NCBI GenBank assembly: GCA_018969295.1
Contig: JAGWYN010000045.1
Location: 1-32,272, forward strand
DNA: 32,272 bases
Reading direction: 5' to 3'
Source: Chloroflexota bacterium
GTDB lineage: Bacteria; Chloroflexota; Anaerolineae; Caldilineales; Caldilineaceae
The notes beneath the pieces are model-generated. The model did not search any database and was not told the DNA's origin. It saw nothing but the letters and a program-made list of their open reading frames with translations. The translations under genes were made by a program, and so were the position numbers. How positions within the stretch are numbered: the stretch's first letter is position 1; every line of letters starts with the position of its first letter. This document shows positions 1 to 8,089 of this stretch, piece after piece.

Positions 1-132
1 GTGCCTATGCAGACATGGAATCGGACATGGACGGATGCAGCCCTATACGAGAAATACGGCATCACGCCAGACGAGCAAGCCTATATCGAGTCACAAATCA
101 AAGAAATGAAACTCGATCGTGACGACGACTAA
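1..132 (+). CDS. DNA methyltransferase, C-terminal end only (partial)
   Basis: Frame 1 is open from the window edge to TAA at 130-132 and encodes 43 residues ending in EMKLDRDDD. The stretch WTDAALYEKYGITPDEQAYIES resembles the very C-terminus of Eco57I-like or type III-like site-specific adenine methyltransferases, which often finish with a 'LY.KYGLT.EE..FIE' helix. The catalytic part lies outside the window, so the assignment rests on this tail and on the neighbour. The stop codon overlaps the GTG start of the following helicase-nuclease gene by 14 bp. This indicates translational coupling, as in many methyltransferase-restriction pairs. Confidence 0.6.
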   Translation: MPMQTWNRTWTDAALYEKYGITPDEQAYIESQIKEMKLDRDDD

Positions 133-2692
133 CACCATCGAAACCATTCTGCCCCCCAAGCCCGATGTGCGCATGCGCATCTACGCCTACCGCATCGCCG
201 ATGACGCGCATGCCGGCCTGCTCAAGGTGGGTCAGACCATGCGAAACGTGCGCCAGCGTGTGGCTGAGCAACTACAGACGGCTGCCATTAAAAACTATAC
301 CATCGAGCTTGACGAGCCAGCCGAGCGCGCCGACGGCACCACTTTCGGCGATTACGACGTGCGCGCCGCCCTGGGGCGCAAGGGCTTTGCCACCGTGCAG
401 GGGGAGTGGGTGCGCTGTGGTGTGGCAGACGTACAGACCGTTATCACCGAGTTGCGCACTGGGCAACAACTTCCGGGCACCCATCGCCACACCTTTGCCA
501 TGCGTGCCGAACAACACGCTGCCGTCGCCAAGACGCACGCCTACTTCCATTCCATCTGGCAAGAGGACATGCACGCAGTACCGCGCTTTTTGTGGAATGC
601 CAAAATGCGCTTTGGCAAGACCTTTAGCACCTACCAGCTTGCCAAAAAGCTGGGCGTCAAACGCATGCTGGTCGTCACCTTCAAGCCGGCTGTCGAAGAC
701 GCCTGGCAGAGCGACCTTGAATCGCACGTGGACTTTGTAGGCTGGCAGTATCTCTCGCGCAATTCGGGCAGTGACCCGACTCGCATCTCCGCCAGCAAGC
801 CGCTGGTTTACTTCGGCTCCTTTCAAGATCTGCTCGGGCGTGACAATCGTGGCAACATCAAAGCCAAAAACAAATATGTGCATGAGATCAACTGGGATCT
901 CGTGGTCTTTGACGAATACCACTTTGGCGCTTGGCGTGAGACAGCAAAGGAGCTGTTTGAGGGCGAAGAAGAAGCCGTTGCCAAAAAAGAGGAGCGCCTT
1001 GAATATGCGATCGGCTTGGCGAGCGTCAATGAAGACCTGAGTGAGCTATCCACGCTGGAAAGTGACTTTTTGCCCATCACCACCAAAGCGTACCTCTATT
1101 TGTCGGGCACCCCGTTTAAGGCGTTGGCGACTGGTGAATTTATTGAAGAACAAATTTTCAACTGGACCTACATCGACGAACAACGCGCCAAAGCAACCTT
1201 TGCCGCCGCCCATCCCGGTGCGTGGAACCCCTACGGCGCCTTGCCGTCGATGCGCCTGCTTACCTACCAGATGCCCGACGAACTGGTAGCGGTTGCCAGT
1301 GCTGGCGAGTTCAACGAGTTTGACCTCAATACATTTTTTAGTGCCAAAGGGAGCAGTGGATTGGCACAATTCACCTATAAAGACGACGTACAAAAGTGGC
1401 TTGACATCATCCGTGGCAGCTACTTGCCTACGTCGGTCGAGGCACTCAAAACGGGCACCCGCCCCCCCTTTCCCTATTCGGACGTACGGCTCTTGCCCTA
1501 TCTACAACATTCATTCTGGTTTTTGCCTACTGTCGCCGCGTGCCATGCCATGGCGAATCTCCTTGCCGAAAAGCACAACGTCTTCTGGCATGACTACACT
1601 GTAGTCGTGGCGGCGGGGAGCAGTGCGGGCATTGGGCTCGACGCCTTGCCCCCCGTACGCCAGGCGATTGGCAACGGCTTCGACACCAAGACGATTACCT
1701 TGTCCTGTGGCAAACTCACCACGGGCGTGACGGTGGCACCCTGGTCGGCGCTGTTGATGTTGCGCAACCTGCGCTCACCGGAGACCTATTTTCAGGCGGC
1801 ATTTCGCGTGCAGTCTCCGTGGTCTATCAAAAATCCCAACGGCGATAACCCACACGAAGAAGAGGTGCTCAAGCCGGTCTGCTTTGTCTTTGACTTTGCC
1901 CCTACCCGTGCCTTGCGCCAGGTGTCGGAATATGGCATTGGGTTGGCGTCCAACGAAGTAAACCCAGAGAATGCCGTCAATGAGTTGGTGGCGTATCTGC
2001 CGGTGCTCGCCTATGATGGCGCCAACATGACGCAAATTGATGCGGGCGGCATTCTCGACATCGCCATGGCGGGCACATCCGCTACATTGTTGGCGCGCAA
2101 ATGGGAGAGTGCCTTGTTGGTCAACGTTGACAATGAGACCCTGCGGCGTATCCTCAACAACGAACAAGCCATGGCAGCGGTGAATCGGATTGAGGGATGG
2201 CGTTCACTGGGTGACAATATTCTTGAAACCATTATTAACAAGAGTGAGCGCATCAAAGAACTGAAGAGAAAGGTAAAAGACAAAAACATCTCTGAAAAAG
2301 AAAAAAAAGAGCTGAGCGACGAGGAGAAAGAGTTCAAATCCAAACGCGGGCTGGTGCAAGAGAAGTTGATCAAGTTTGCCACGCGTATTCCGGCATTCAT
2401 GTACTTGACCGATTTCCGTGAAAACACGTTGCAGGATGTGATCACCAAGCTCGAGCCCGAGTTGTTTGAGACGGTGACAGGGTTGACGATAAACGATTTT
2501 CAGTTACTTGTGCAGATCAACGTATTTAACACCGAGCAGATGAATCAGGCGGTTTTTGCCTTCCGCCGTTATGAAGATGCTTCACTTCGTTATACGGGCA
2601 TTGAAAGTCATGTTGGGATGACGCAGTATGGGCTATATGATACCGTGGTGGAGCAGTCGTTCGATGCTACTTTCCTTCGTTCGTCTGCATGA
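119..2692 (+). CDS. GIY-YIG (T5orf172-like) nuclease-helicase, probable restriction enzyme
   Basis: An 857-aa protein starting at GTG 119, which overlaps the upstream methyltransferase gene. Residues about 20-110 look like a GIY-YIG/T5orf172 (MUG113) domain: IYAYRI, GLLKVGQT, an Arg a few residues later, and GEWVRC holding the usual Glu. A superfamily 2 helicase core follows: motif I as MRFGKT (about 163-168), motif II as DEYH (about 265-268), motif III as SGTP (about 329-332), and a motif VI-like segment with FQAAFRVQ. A Lys/Glu-rich coiled-coil stretch lies near 720-750. By family knowledge this is the ATP-driven cleavage subunit of a restriction-modification system paired with the methyltransferase before it. 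A phage-defence helicase with a different DNA requirement is also possible. The gene looks intact. Confidence 0.75.
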   Translation: MTTTNTIETILPPKPDVRMRIYAYRIADDAHAGLLKVGQTMRNVRQRVAEQLQTAAIKNYTIELDEPAERADGTTFGDYDVRAALGRKGFATVQGEWVRCGVADVQTVITELRTGQQLPGTHRHTFAMRAEQHAAVAKTHAYFHSIWQEDMHAVPRFLWNAKMRFGKTFSTYQLAKKLGVKRMLVVTFKPAVEDAWQSDLESHVDFVGWQYLSRNSGSDPTRISASKPLVYFGSFQDLLGRDNRGNIKAKNKYVHEINWDLVVFDEYHFGAWRETAKELFEGEEEAVAKKEERLEYAIGLASVNEDLSELSTLESDFLPITTKAYLYLSGTPFKALATGEFIEEQIFNWTYIDEQRAKATFAAAHPGAWNPYGALPSMRLLTYQMPDELVAVASAGEFNEFDLNTFFSAKGSSGLAQFTYKDDVQKWLDIIRGSYLPTSVEALKTGTRPPFPYSDVRLLPYLQHSFWFLPTVAACHAMANLLAEKHNVFWHDYTVVVAAGSSAGIGLDALPPVRQAIGNGFDTKTITLSCGKLTTGVTVAPWSALLMLRNLRSPETYFQAAFRVQSPWSIKNPNGDNPHEEEVLKPVCFVFDFAPTRALRQVSEYGIGLASNEVNPENAVNELVAYLPVLAYDGANMTQIDAGGILDIAMAGTSATLLARKWESALLVNVDNETLRRILNNEQAMAAVNRIEGWRSLGDNILETIINKSERIKELKRKVKDKNISEKEKKELSDEEKEFKSKRGLVQEKLIKFATRIPAFMYLTDFRENTLQDVITKLEPELFETVTGLTINDFQLLVQINVFNTEQMNQAVFAFRRYEDASLRYTGIESHVGMTQYGLYDTVVEQSFDATFLRSSA

Positions 2693-2816
2693 CAATGGAG
2701 AGAAAACGTTGCTGTATGACGGGTGTATGACTGTGGGCTTGACCAGAAATTCCAATTTATCCATGAATGCTACAAGCAGGTGTGAACCAAAGATCTAGTG
2801 TCCCGTCAAGCGTTAT

Positions 2817-2840
2817 TTGATCACTATCTTTGCACTTTAA
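2817..2840 (+). repeat. Left terminal inverted repeat (inner part) of the IS701-like element
   Basis: Pairs with 4004-4026 on the opposite strand. The two arms differ by one substitution and one indel. Confidence 0.7.
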
Positions 2841-2920
2841 CAGAACGAGAATAGAGAGGCATGGCCTCTGATGGGATAATTGGAGTTGTCAAGAAACCAA
2901 AAGTCCCGAGGACGAAGACC

Positions 2921-4007
2921 ATGCCCAAGCCAATTGTATGTCTGTCGAGCGAACTACGCCAGTACATAGAATCATTCCGTGCGTGTTTTAGTCGGCTCCA
3001 GTGGAAGTATTTTGTCATCGTACTCCTGGGGCTGGTGGAATGCGACGAGCGTAAGACACTGAGCGGACTACGACGGGTGGTGGCAGCGGAAAGCAGTCTT
3101 TGCGGACTCTCGCGGTTTCTGAGCAAATGGAAGTGGGAGCCTGAGCAGGTGGCCCAGGTGTGGCAGCAGCGACCGGTCACTGTCTGTTCACCGGGTTGTA
3201 TGTCCTGTTAGGGCAACGCTGTCCCTTACCGGCAGCCCTCTATCGCCAGCGAGCGACGGTGATAGAGGAAGAGGTACCCTTCCAGAGCAAGATCGACCTG
3301 GCGGTGCAACAGATTGAGGCCTTCACACCACCACAGGCAACGCACACCCATGTGCTTGTGGACAGTTGGTACCACTGTACACAGGTGCGGAAGGCGGCCC
3401 AGCAGCGCGGGTGGGACTTCAGCGGTGGCTTGAAGAGCAATCGCGTCATGCGCCTCATCGCGGAGGATGGTCAACGCGAATGGCTCAAGCTCGCCGACTG
3501 CGCTACCCGCCTGACACGTGACGACTGGCAAGAGGTCGTCTGGTCGGGTGAAGCGGGTGGTCAGAAGGTCTATGCCCATCTTGTCAAGAGTTGGATTCGC
3601 AAGCTTGGTCCTACTCTGGTGCTTATCACCTGTCATGACTTGGATGCGCCTCGCCCATCCTTGCGCTACTGGGGGAGCACCCAACTTGAACTCACCCACC
3701 AGGAACTCGTGGATACGCTTGTTGTCCGCCGGAAACCTTCTTTGAGTACGACAAGGACCTCCTGGGTAGCGATCCCTATCAGGTCATGTCGGCACAAGCC
3801 ATTCTGCGTTTCTGGACCTTGACCGCTTGTCTGCTGGCATTCCTGGAGGAGCAACGGGCACAGAATCGGTTGATCACCTGCGGTGACATCCGGCGCAGCC
3901 TGCAAGTCCAGCATCGGCAGAATTTGCTCGTCTGGCTCTATGCGCAGTTTCAAGAAGGGCGCTCGGTTGAACAGCTCTTGCCACAATTGGCTCTATCTGG
4001 TTCTTAA
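2921..4007 (+). pseudogene. IS701/IS4-like DDE transposase, frameshifted and internally deleted
   Basis: The product is spread over three frames. Frame 2 from ATG 2921 (or 2861) carries the N-terminus. Near 3170-3200 the sense passes to frame 1 (GLYVLLGQRCPLPAALYRQ, then HVLVDSWYHC with a catalytic Asp). Near 3728-3735 it passes to frame 3 (FFEYDKDLLGSDPYQVMSAQ, then the C-terminal helix region to 4007). The N-terminal part runs straight into the segment that normally follows the first catalytic Asp, so several dozen residues including that Asp appear lost. The usual 'W.IE.FF' Glu is also damaged at the second frameshift. It would not encode an active transposase. Confidence 0.75.
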
Positions 4008-4026
4008 AGTGCAAAGTTAGTGTCAA
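4004..4026 (-). repeat. Right terminal inverted repeat (inner part) of the IS701-like element
   Basis: The reverse complement matches 2817-2840. The repeat overlaps the stop region of the transposase pseudogene. Confidence 0.7.
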
Positions 4027-4055
4027 TTGACTTGCAAGGGGCCACGTGCTAGTGT
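4027..4055 (+). promoter_or_regulatory. Possible promoter at the IS right edge driving the antitoxin gene
   Basis: TTGACT (4027-4032) is followed after 17 bp by TAGTGT (4050-4055), about 43 bp before the antitoxin ATG. The -35 match is good (5/6) and the -10 match is weak (3/6). The -35 lies in or next to the IS end, so this could be a hybrid promoter. Confidence 0.25.
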
Positions 4056-4097
4056 TACTGATATATGGGAATTCAATATTTACAGGAGGCTTCTCTA

Positions 4098-4373
4098 ATG
4101 GCCGAGGATAAAGAATATATTGCCACAGTCACCAGTAAGGGTCAGGTGACCATACCAATAGAGATTCGAGAGTTACTGGGAATTTCTGCTCAGGACAAGA
4201 TCGTATTTCGACTTGGCAAAGGTCACAAAATTGAAATTGAGCCCCTACCCATGACGCTGGAAGAGGCCTTCGGTTCCGTGTCGCCACTGAACATGCCAGA
4301 GAACTTCGACGAGATTCATCGAATTGCGCGTGAAGAACGTGAAGACAAGTGGATTAGAAAGTTGTCCCAATAA
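4098..4373 (+). CDS. AbrB/MazE-type (SpoVT-AbrB fold) antitoxin
   Basis: A 91-aa protein. ATG 4098 is preferred over the upstream ATG 4065 because AGGAGG lies just before it (4084-4089). The N-terminal half holds the swapped-hairpin AbrB signature: ATVTSKGQVTIPIEIRELLG followed by a DKIVF strand and a charged IEIEPL strand. The C-terminal half, with LEEAFGSV and a charged helix ending REEREDKW, is the usual toxin-binding tail. In the family such proteins bind operator DNA as dimers, repress their own operon and neutralise a PIN-domain RNase encoded next. That toxin gene starts 3 bp after this stop codon but is broken, so this is probably an orphan antitoxin. Confidence 0.8.
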   Translation: MAEDKEYIATVTSKGQVTIPIEIRELLGISAQDKIVFRLGKGHKIEIEPLPMTLEEAFGSVSPLNMPENFDEIHRIAREEREDKWIRKLSQ

Positions 4374-4375
4374 AT

Positions 4376-4662
4376 ATGAATTTCATAGACACAAATATCT
4401 TCTTCGCTACCTGGTCAAAGACGACCAGGACAAGGCTGAAGCCTGCTTTCGGCTTTTAGAGAAGGCAAAGGCCAGCAAGGTCGAGCTCTTTACCTCAGAG
4501 TCCGTCATTGCCGAGGTAGTGTTCGTTTTGTCGTTCAAACGATTGTATAACCTCTCTCACCAGGACATCCGCTGGATCATAGCTGGAAGCCGCTACTGGC
4601 GAACCAGGGGGGGCTGTTACGATCTGCCGGCGCAAGCGGCGTATCACACAGAGTTCGCGTGA
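4376..4662 (+). pseudogene. vapC: VapC-like PIN-domain toxin, frameshifted and truncated
   Basis: ATG 4376 opens frame 2 with MNFIDTNIFF, the PIN start with its first acidic residue. That frame soon terminates. From about 4408 frame 1 continues the protein as RYLVKDDQDKAEACFRLLEK and then SESVIAEVVFVL, with the second acidic residue. Loss of one base near 4404-4408 explains the shift. After about QDIRW (4575) the family match ends and an unrelated tail runs to 4662. The C-terminal half with the remaining acidic residues is missing. The gene belonged to the preceding antitoxin as a two-gene module and is now inactive on two counts. Confidence 0.7.
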
Positions 4663-4724
4663 TGTTCAAGCGTTGGGCCGCAGCGCATGCGCAATATGTG
4701 TTCGCCGCCAAGGAGAAGAACAAA

Positions 4725-5210
4725 ATGGAAGTAGCGCTGTCGTTGTTTGTCGTGGTGGGGGCTACAGGGGTCGTCCTGAACCTCAGCCGTTTTGCGAACA
4801 AGTCACCGTTTTCCATAAGCAGCTTGGAATACATCAACACCCAATCGAAATATCAGGTTCTCTTGTTGGGTGTCGCCCTGCTTGTCCTGTTCGTACTTTA
4901 TTTTGTGAATGCAGCCAATTTCTCTGCGTTCCTGGCACCGGGCAATCTCGCGGCTCCTGCTAAAAAATTTTCGTGGCTGGGAATCTCGGAAGGTGAGTCG
5001 TGGCTGGGTCTTGGTCTCAGTCTGACATTTTTTGTCACGCTCGCCACATCTACTTTCATTTATTTAAAGTTCCGCAAATCTGTCGGTGGTCTGAAGAAAT
5101 TGCTGCCCTTACCGTCGTCGTTGCTTGCCGATTTCCCACGACCTTTCATGTGCTTCTCTGAGTATACCTTTTCACGTAGCTCATGGGTTAGTTTTTGGGG
5201 TCAAGTATAA
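4725..5210 (+). pseudogene. N-terminal fragment of a multi-pass membrane protein (CPBP-protease-like?)
   Basis: ATG 4725 follows AAGGAG at good spacing and opens 161 residues. Hydrophobic segments lie at about 3-20 (LSLFVVVGATGVVLNL), 45-65 (VLLLGVALLVLFVLYFV) and 95-115 (LGLGLSLTFFVTLATSTFIYL), linked by a polar loop with LAPGNLAAPAKKFSWLGI. The layout resembles the N-terminus of CPBP-type intramembrane proteases, but the catalytic EExxxR and HxxxH motifs are absent. The last ~30 residues look unrelated, so the gene is probably cut off. Its stop abuts the stop of the convergent M24 gene. A genuine short membrane protein cannot be excluded. Confidence 0.45.
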
Positions 5211-6371
5211 CTAACGAAGGACGCGCCAACGATGATCCCAGCCATTGCCCAAGCGCACTGCTCCGGTCTCGGTGATCAGGATGTCCTCGTTGATCCCTGT
5301 TCCCCAGGCGACCGACGGTGTAACTCTGCGTTTGGGGTGATACGAAAAAGTCATCCCAGCCTGCAGGACCCAATCCTGTGATTGCCCCCAAGGCGTCTGG
5401 GCGGCATGCCAGGGACGTTCAATGGTATCCATGCCCTGGCCGTGAAAATCAAAGGCGACCGTTGGCTTGCCCAACCTCCAGCCATGATCGACCATCGTCG
5501 CCGCAAAGGTCTCTGCCAGTTCGCTCAAGCGAACGCCAGGTTTGGCCTGGCGGCAGATCGCAGCAAACGCGACCAGTTCGCCCTCCATCAACCTGATTTC
5601 GAGATCCGTCGGTGTACGGTATGCACAATTGACCGTGATCTCCGACCAGTGGCCACTCTCGCCGCAAATTTCCATGTGAAAGCGGACAATGTCATCACAG
5701 CGCACTGGACAGTCCAGCGGCGGGTTGATGTCACCGGGCGTTTCGCCCATAAAGACGAGGATGTCGCGGGCACCGCCGGCCAGGGCGACCCGGCTTGCCT
5801 CGGCAGCCAGCTCCCGCTGTGACCTGCCAGGCTCCAACACGGCGACAAAACGCTCCATGGCCGTTTTGGAAAGCGTCCACAAGTCGCCGATCTGGTTGAT
5901 TTCGAGCGGGCTGCGCACGGCGCGCACTTGGTCGAGCAGATCGTCGGCGCTGACAAAATCCACCGACGGCAGCCCTTGGCGCAGAATCTCGTAGTTGCCC
6001 ACCGACAGAATATGGCGCAGCCCGGCAATGCCAACCTTGCCGGCAACTATTCCTTTGGCGCGCATCTTCTCCGCCATGCGCGGGGCCAGATAGACGTCGC
6101 CATCGCACTCGGTCACCCAGCCGCGTGCCGCGATCTTTTCGGCGACCGCATAGCTCGACAAGACCAAAAATGGCTCGTCATCGCTGGGAATACAGAGCAG
6201 ACCGTCGTGCCCCCAGAGGTGGAAGTCGGTGAAATAGCGCAGATAGCCGCGCCCTGTCCACCAATGACCTTTCCCCGCAACCAGCAGCGCATCCAGGCCT
6301 GCATCGCGCATGGCTGCACGTGTGCGCAGCAAGCGCTGGTCCCGCTCGCTCAACGTCGCCTGCAGGCCCAT
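5211..6371 (-). CDS. M24 (creatinase/Xaa-Pro dipeptidase-like) hydrolase with atypical metal site
   Basis: A 386-aa protein. The start at 6371 is 2 bp after the HyuB stop and has AAGGA upstream. Residues about 1-150 are the creatinase N-terminal domain and 160-380 the pita-bread fold (GRSQRELA, FHMEICGESGHWSEIT, FDFHGQGMDTIERPW, NEDILITETG). The usual ligand set Asp, Asp, His, Glu, Glu reads here as Met233/Glu234, Glu244, His310, His345 and Glu362, so three positions differ. Metal-independent relatives (creatinase, ectoine hydrolase) cleave C-N bonds in non-peptide compounds. As last gene of a hydantoinase unit it probably processes a ring-opened product rather than an X-Pro peptide. The exact reaction is unknown. 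Confidence 0.75.
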   Translation of the reverse strand: MGLQATLSERDQRLLRTRAAMRDAGLDALLVAGKGHWWTGRGYLRYFTDFHLWGHDGLLCIPSDDEPFLVLSSYAVAEKIAARGWVTECDGDVYLAPRMAEKMRAKGIVAGKVGIAGLRHILSVGNYEILRQGLPSVDFVSADDLLDQVRAVRSPLEINQIGDLWTLSKTAMERFVAVLEPGRSQRELAAEASRVALAGGARDILVFMGETPGDINPPLDCPVRCDDIVRFHMEICGESGHWSEITVNCAYRTPTDLEIRLMEGELVAFAAICRQAKPGVRLSELAETFAATMVDHGWRLGKPTVAFDFHGQGMDTIERPWHAAQTPWGQSQDWVLQAGMTFSYHPKRRVTPSVAWGTGINEDILITETGAVRLGNGWDHRWRVLR

Positions 6372-6373
6372 GG

Positions 6374-8089
6374 TCACTTCGTCCTTCTCACACAGCGGCG
6401 AATCGCATCCAGATGCATTTCTTCTGCACGCATCTGAATGTCGACGCCATAGGTGGCGGCCGCCTCTGCGATGCTGACATAGCCGAGCACCACATCCTCG
6501 AAGACCTGGGCCGGATCGCGCTGGCGCGGATCGCCAAAACCGCCACCGCCGGGAACGCGCAGCACCACTTCCTCCCCCGGTTTCCACTCGATCGGTCGAA
6601 ACCGAGTCAGCACTTCGCCGTTGAGCAGTACTTCGGCTGCTCGACCAAAGCCGCCGCCAGCCAACCCAGGTGCAGGATATCGAATCAGGTCAGGGCGGAT
6701 CGTGAGCATGACCGGTTTGGCCGCAATCGAGTGCAAAATGATCTCTTGCCCAGGCCCGCCGCGCCGTTCACCCGCCCCGCCCGAGTCGGTGATCATCGCC
6801 TTGCGCGTCATGATGACCGGGCACTTGCGTTCAATGATCTCGGTGGGCGTCACGGTGCTGTTATGCGGATAGGCGGCCGGCAGCAGGCCGTCGGCCATTT
6901 TGGTGGCACCCAGGCCGCCGTGGGGCAACATGTGCACCGCGTAGCGCCCATAGAGTTCATCCTCCCCGACAATGTGGAAAGGAAAGATGCCGCCCGCCGC
7001 AGCGATCACTTCGTCACCCAACAGCGGGGCAAGCGCACCAAAGATCAACGGTGGAATGTGTTTGATCACCTTGGCCCGCGCCTTGACCGGCGCTGGAAAG
7101 GTGCAGTTCACAATCGACCCCTCGGGCGCGGTGATGTGGATGGGGCGCACCAGACCATCATTGTTGGGGATGCGTGGGGCCAGCATCGCCTTGATCGGGT
7201 AGACAGCGGTGGCGTAGCTGATGTTAAAGGCGGCGTTGATGGCCGAATGCCACTGCTGGGGCGAACTGCCGGCAAAGTCCATAGACATCTCGCCGCCCCG
7301 AATTTCAATGCGCACCTTGAGCGTAAACGGCTCCAGATACCCATCCGCCGTTATCTCGTACTCAGAAACGCCATCGGGCAATGCACCGATGGCCGCGCGC
7401 AGCGCCAGCTCGGATTTGCCCTGGATCGCCTCCGACAGGGCAACAATATCATCCAGCTCGTAGTCGTCAAGAAACTCACGCAGCCGTTTGATGCCGATCT
7501 GGTGGGTGCCGACGATCGCATGCAAGTCGCCGAGCACCATGTCGGGCACCCGACAGTTGGCAGCAATAAATTCTTCGATGATCGGTGCGACCTTGCCTTC
7601 GACATAAAACTTGTTGGGCATCAGCCGCGTGCCTTCGATAAACATATCCGACGCTTCGAGATCGCCCAGGTGGCCGCCCACATCCGAAACATGCGCCACC
7701 GTGCCTAAAAACGCTACCAGCTTGCCCTTGTGGAAGACTGGCGAGACCAGATTGTAATCGGGCAAATGGGTGCTGCCGATCCACGGGTCATTGGTGGCAA
7801 GGACATCCCCCTCCTTGAGCGTATGCGGCGGAAATTTCTTGAGCATGTCGCGCGTCGTGCGCGGCAGCATGGTGCAGAACTGAGGTGGACTCCACTGCGC
7901 CTGCGCCAACCCGGCGCCGGCTGCGTCCATCAGGGCACAGCCAAAATCGTGGCTTTCACCGACGATGGTGGAAAACGAGGTGCGGATCACCGCATTGTCA
8001 ATCTCATCGGCGATCGCGACCAGGCGTTGCCATTGAATTTCGAGGCTGATCGGATCAAGGGCTGCCGTTTTAGGTTGATTCATAGCCAT
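6374..8089 (-). CDS. hyuB: Hydantoinase/oxoprolinase subunit B (HyuB), copy 1
   Basis: A 571-aa HyuB from ATG 8089; ATG 8095 and 8083 are in frame, and AAGGA at ideal spacing favours 8089. The B-subunit signature is present: ISLEIQWQRL near the start, SFSTIVGESHDF, GDVLATNDPWIGSTHLPD, AHVSDVGGHLGD, PHNSTVTPTEI and the terminal PGGGGFGDP. In the family, B works with HyuA in ATP-dependent opening of hydantoins, N-methylhydantoin or 5-oxoproline. This copy is clearly more diverged than the other two, which resemble each other closely (for example GSTHLPDYN against GAGHLPDCV and GTGHLPDYV). Its start overlaps the previous hyuB end by about 20 bp. No hyuA lies on this strand, so it must use one of the divergently encoded A subunits or another partner. 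Confidence 0.88.
   Translation of the reverse strand: MAMNQPKTAALDPISLEIQWQRLVAIADEIDNAVIRTSFSTIVGESHDFGCALMDAAGAGLAQAQWSPPQFCTMLPRTTRDMLKKFPPHTLKEGDVLATNDPWIGSTHLPDYNLVSPVFHKGKLVAFLGTVAHVSDVGGHLGDLEASDMFIEGTRLMPNKFYVEGKVAPIIEEFIAANCRVPDMVLGDLHAIVGTHQIGIKRLREFLDDYELDDIVALSEAIQGKSELALRAAIGALPDGVSEYEITADGYLEPFTLKVRIEIRGGEMSMDFAGSSPQQWHSAINAAFNISYATAVYPIKAMLAPRIPNNDGLVRPIHITAPEGSIVNCTFPAPVKARAKVIKHIPPLIFGALAPLLGDEVIAAAGGIFPFHIVGEDELYGRYAVHMLPHGGLGATKMADGLLPAAYPHNSTVTPTEIIERKCPVIMTRKAMITDSGGAGERRGGPGQEIILHSIAAKPVMLTIRPDLIRYPAPGLAGGGFGRAAEVLLNGEVLTRFRPIEWKPGEEVVLRVPGGGGFGDPRQRDPAQVFEDVVLGYVSIAEAAATYGVDIQMRAEEMHLDAIRRCVRRTK

Larger units (their letters stand above)
2799..4048. mobile_element. Decayed IS701-like insertion sequence
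   Basis: Matching inverted ends enclose a broken transposase gene. The inner parts are clear: 2817-2840 and the reverse complement of 4004-4026 share ACTTTGCACTTTAA and the preceding TTGA/CACTA with one substitution and one indel. Weaker similarity (GTG, CCC, CAAG blocks) runs further out. CTAG occurs immediately outside both extended ends, at 2795-2798 and 4049-4052, which fits the 4-bp YTAR target duplication described for IS701-type elements. At about 1.25 kb the element is shorter than typical members, in line with internal deletion. The outer boundaries are estimates. Confidence 0.65.
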
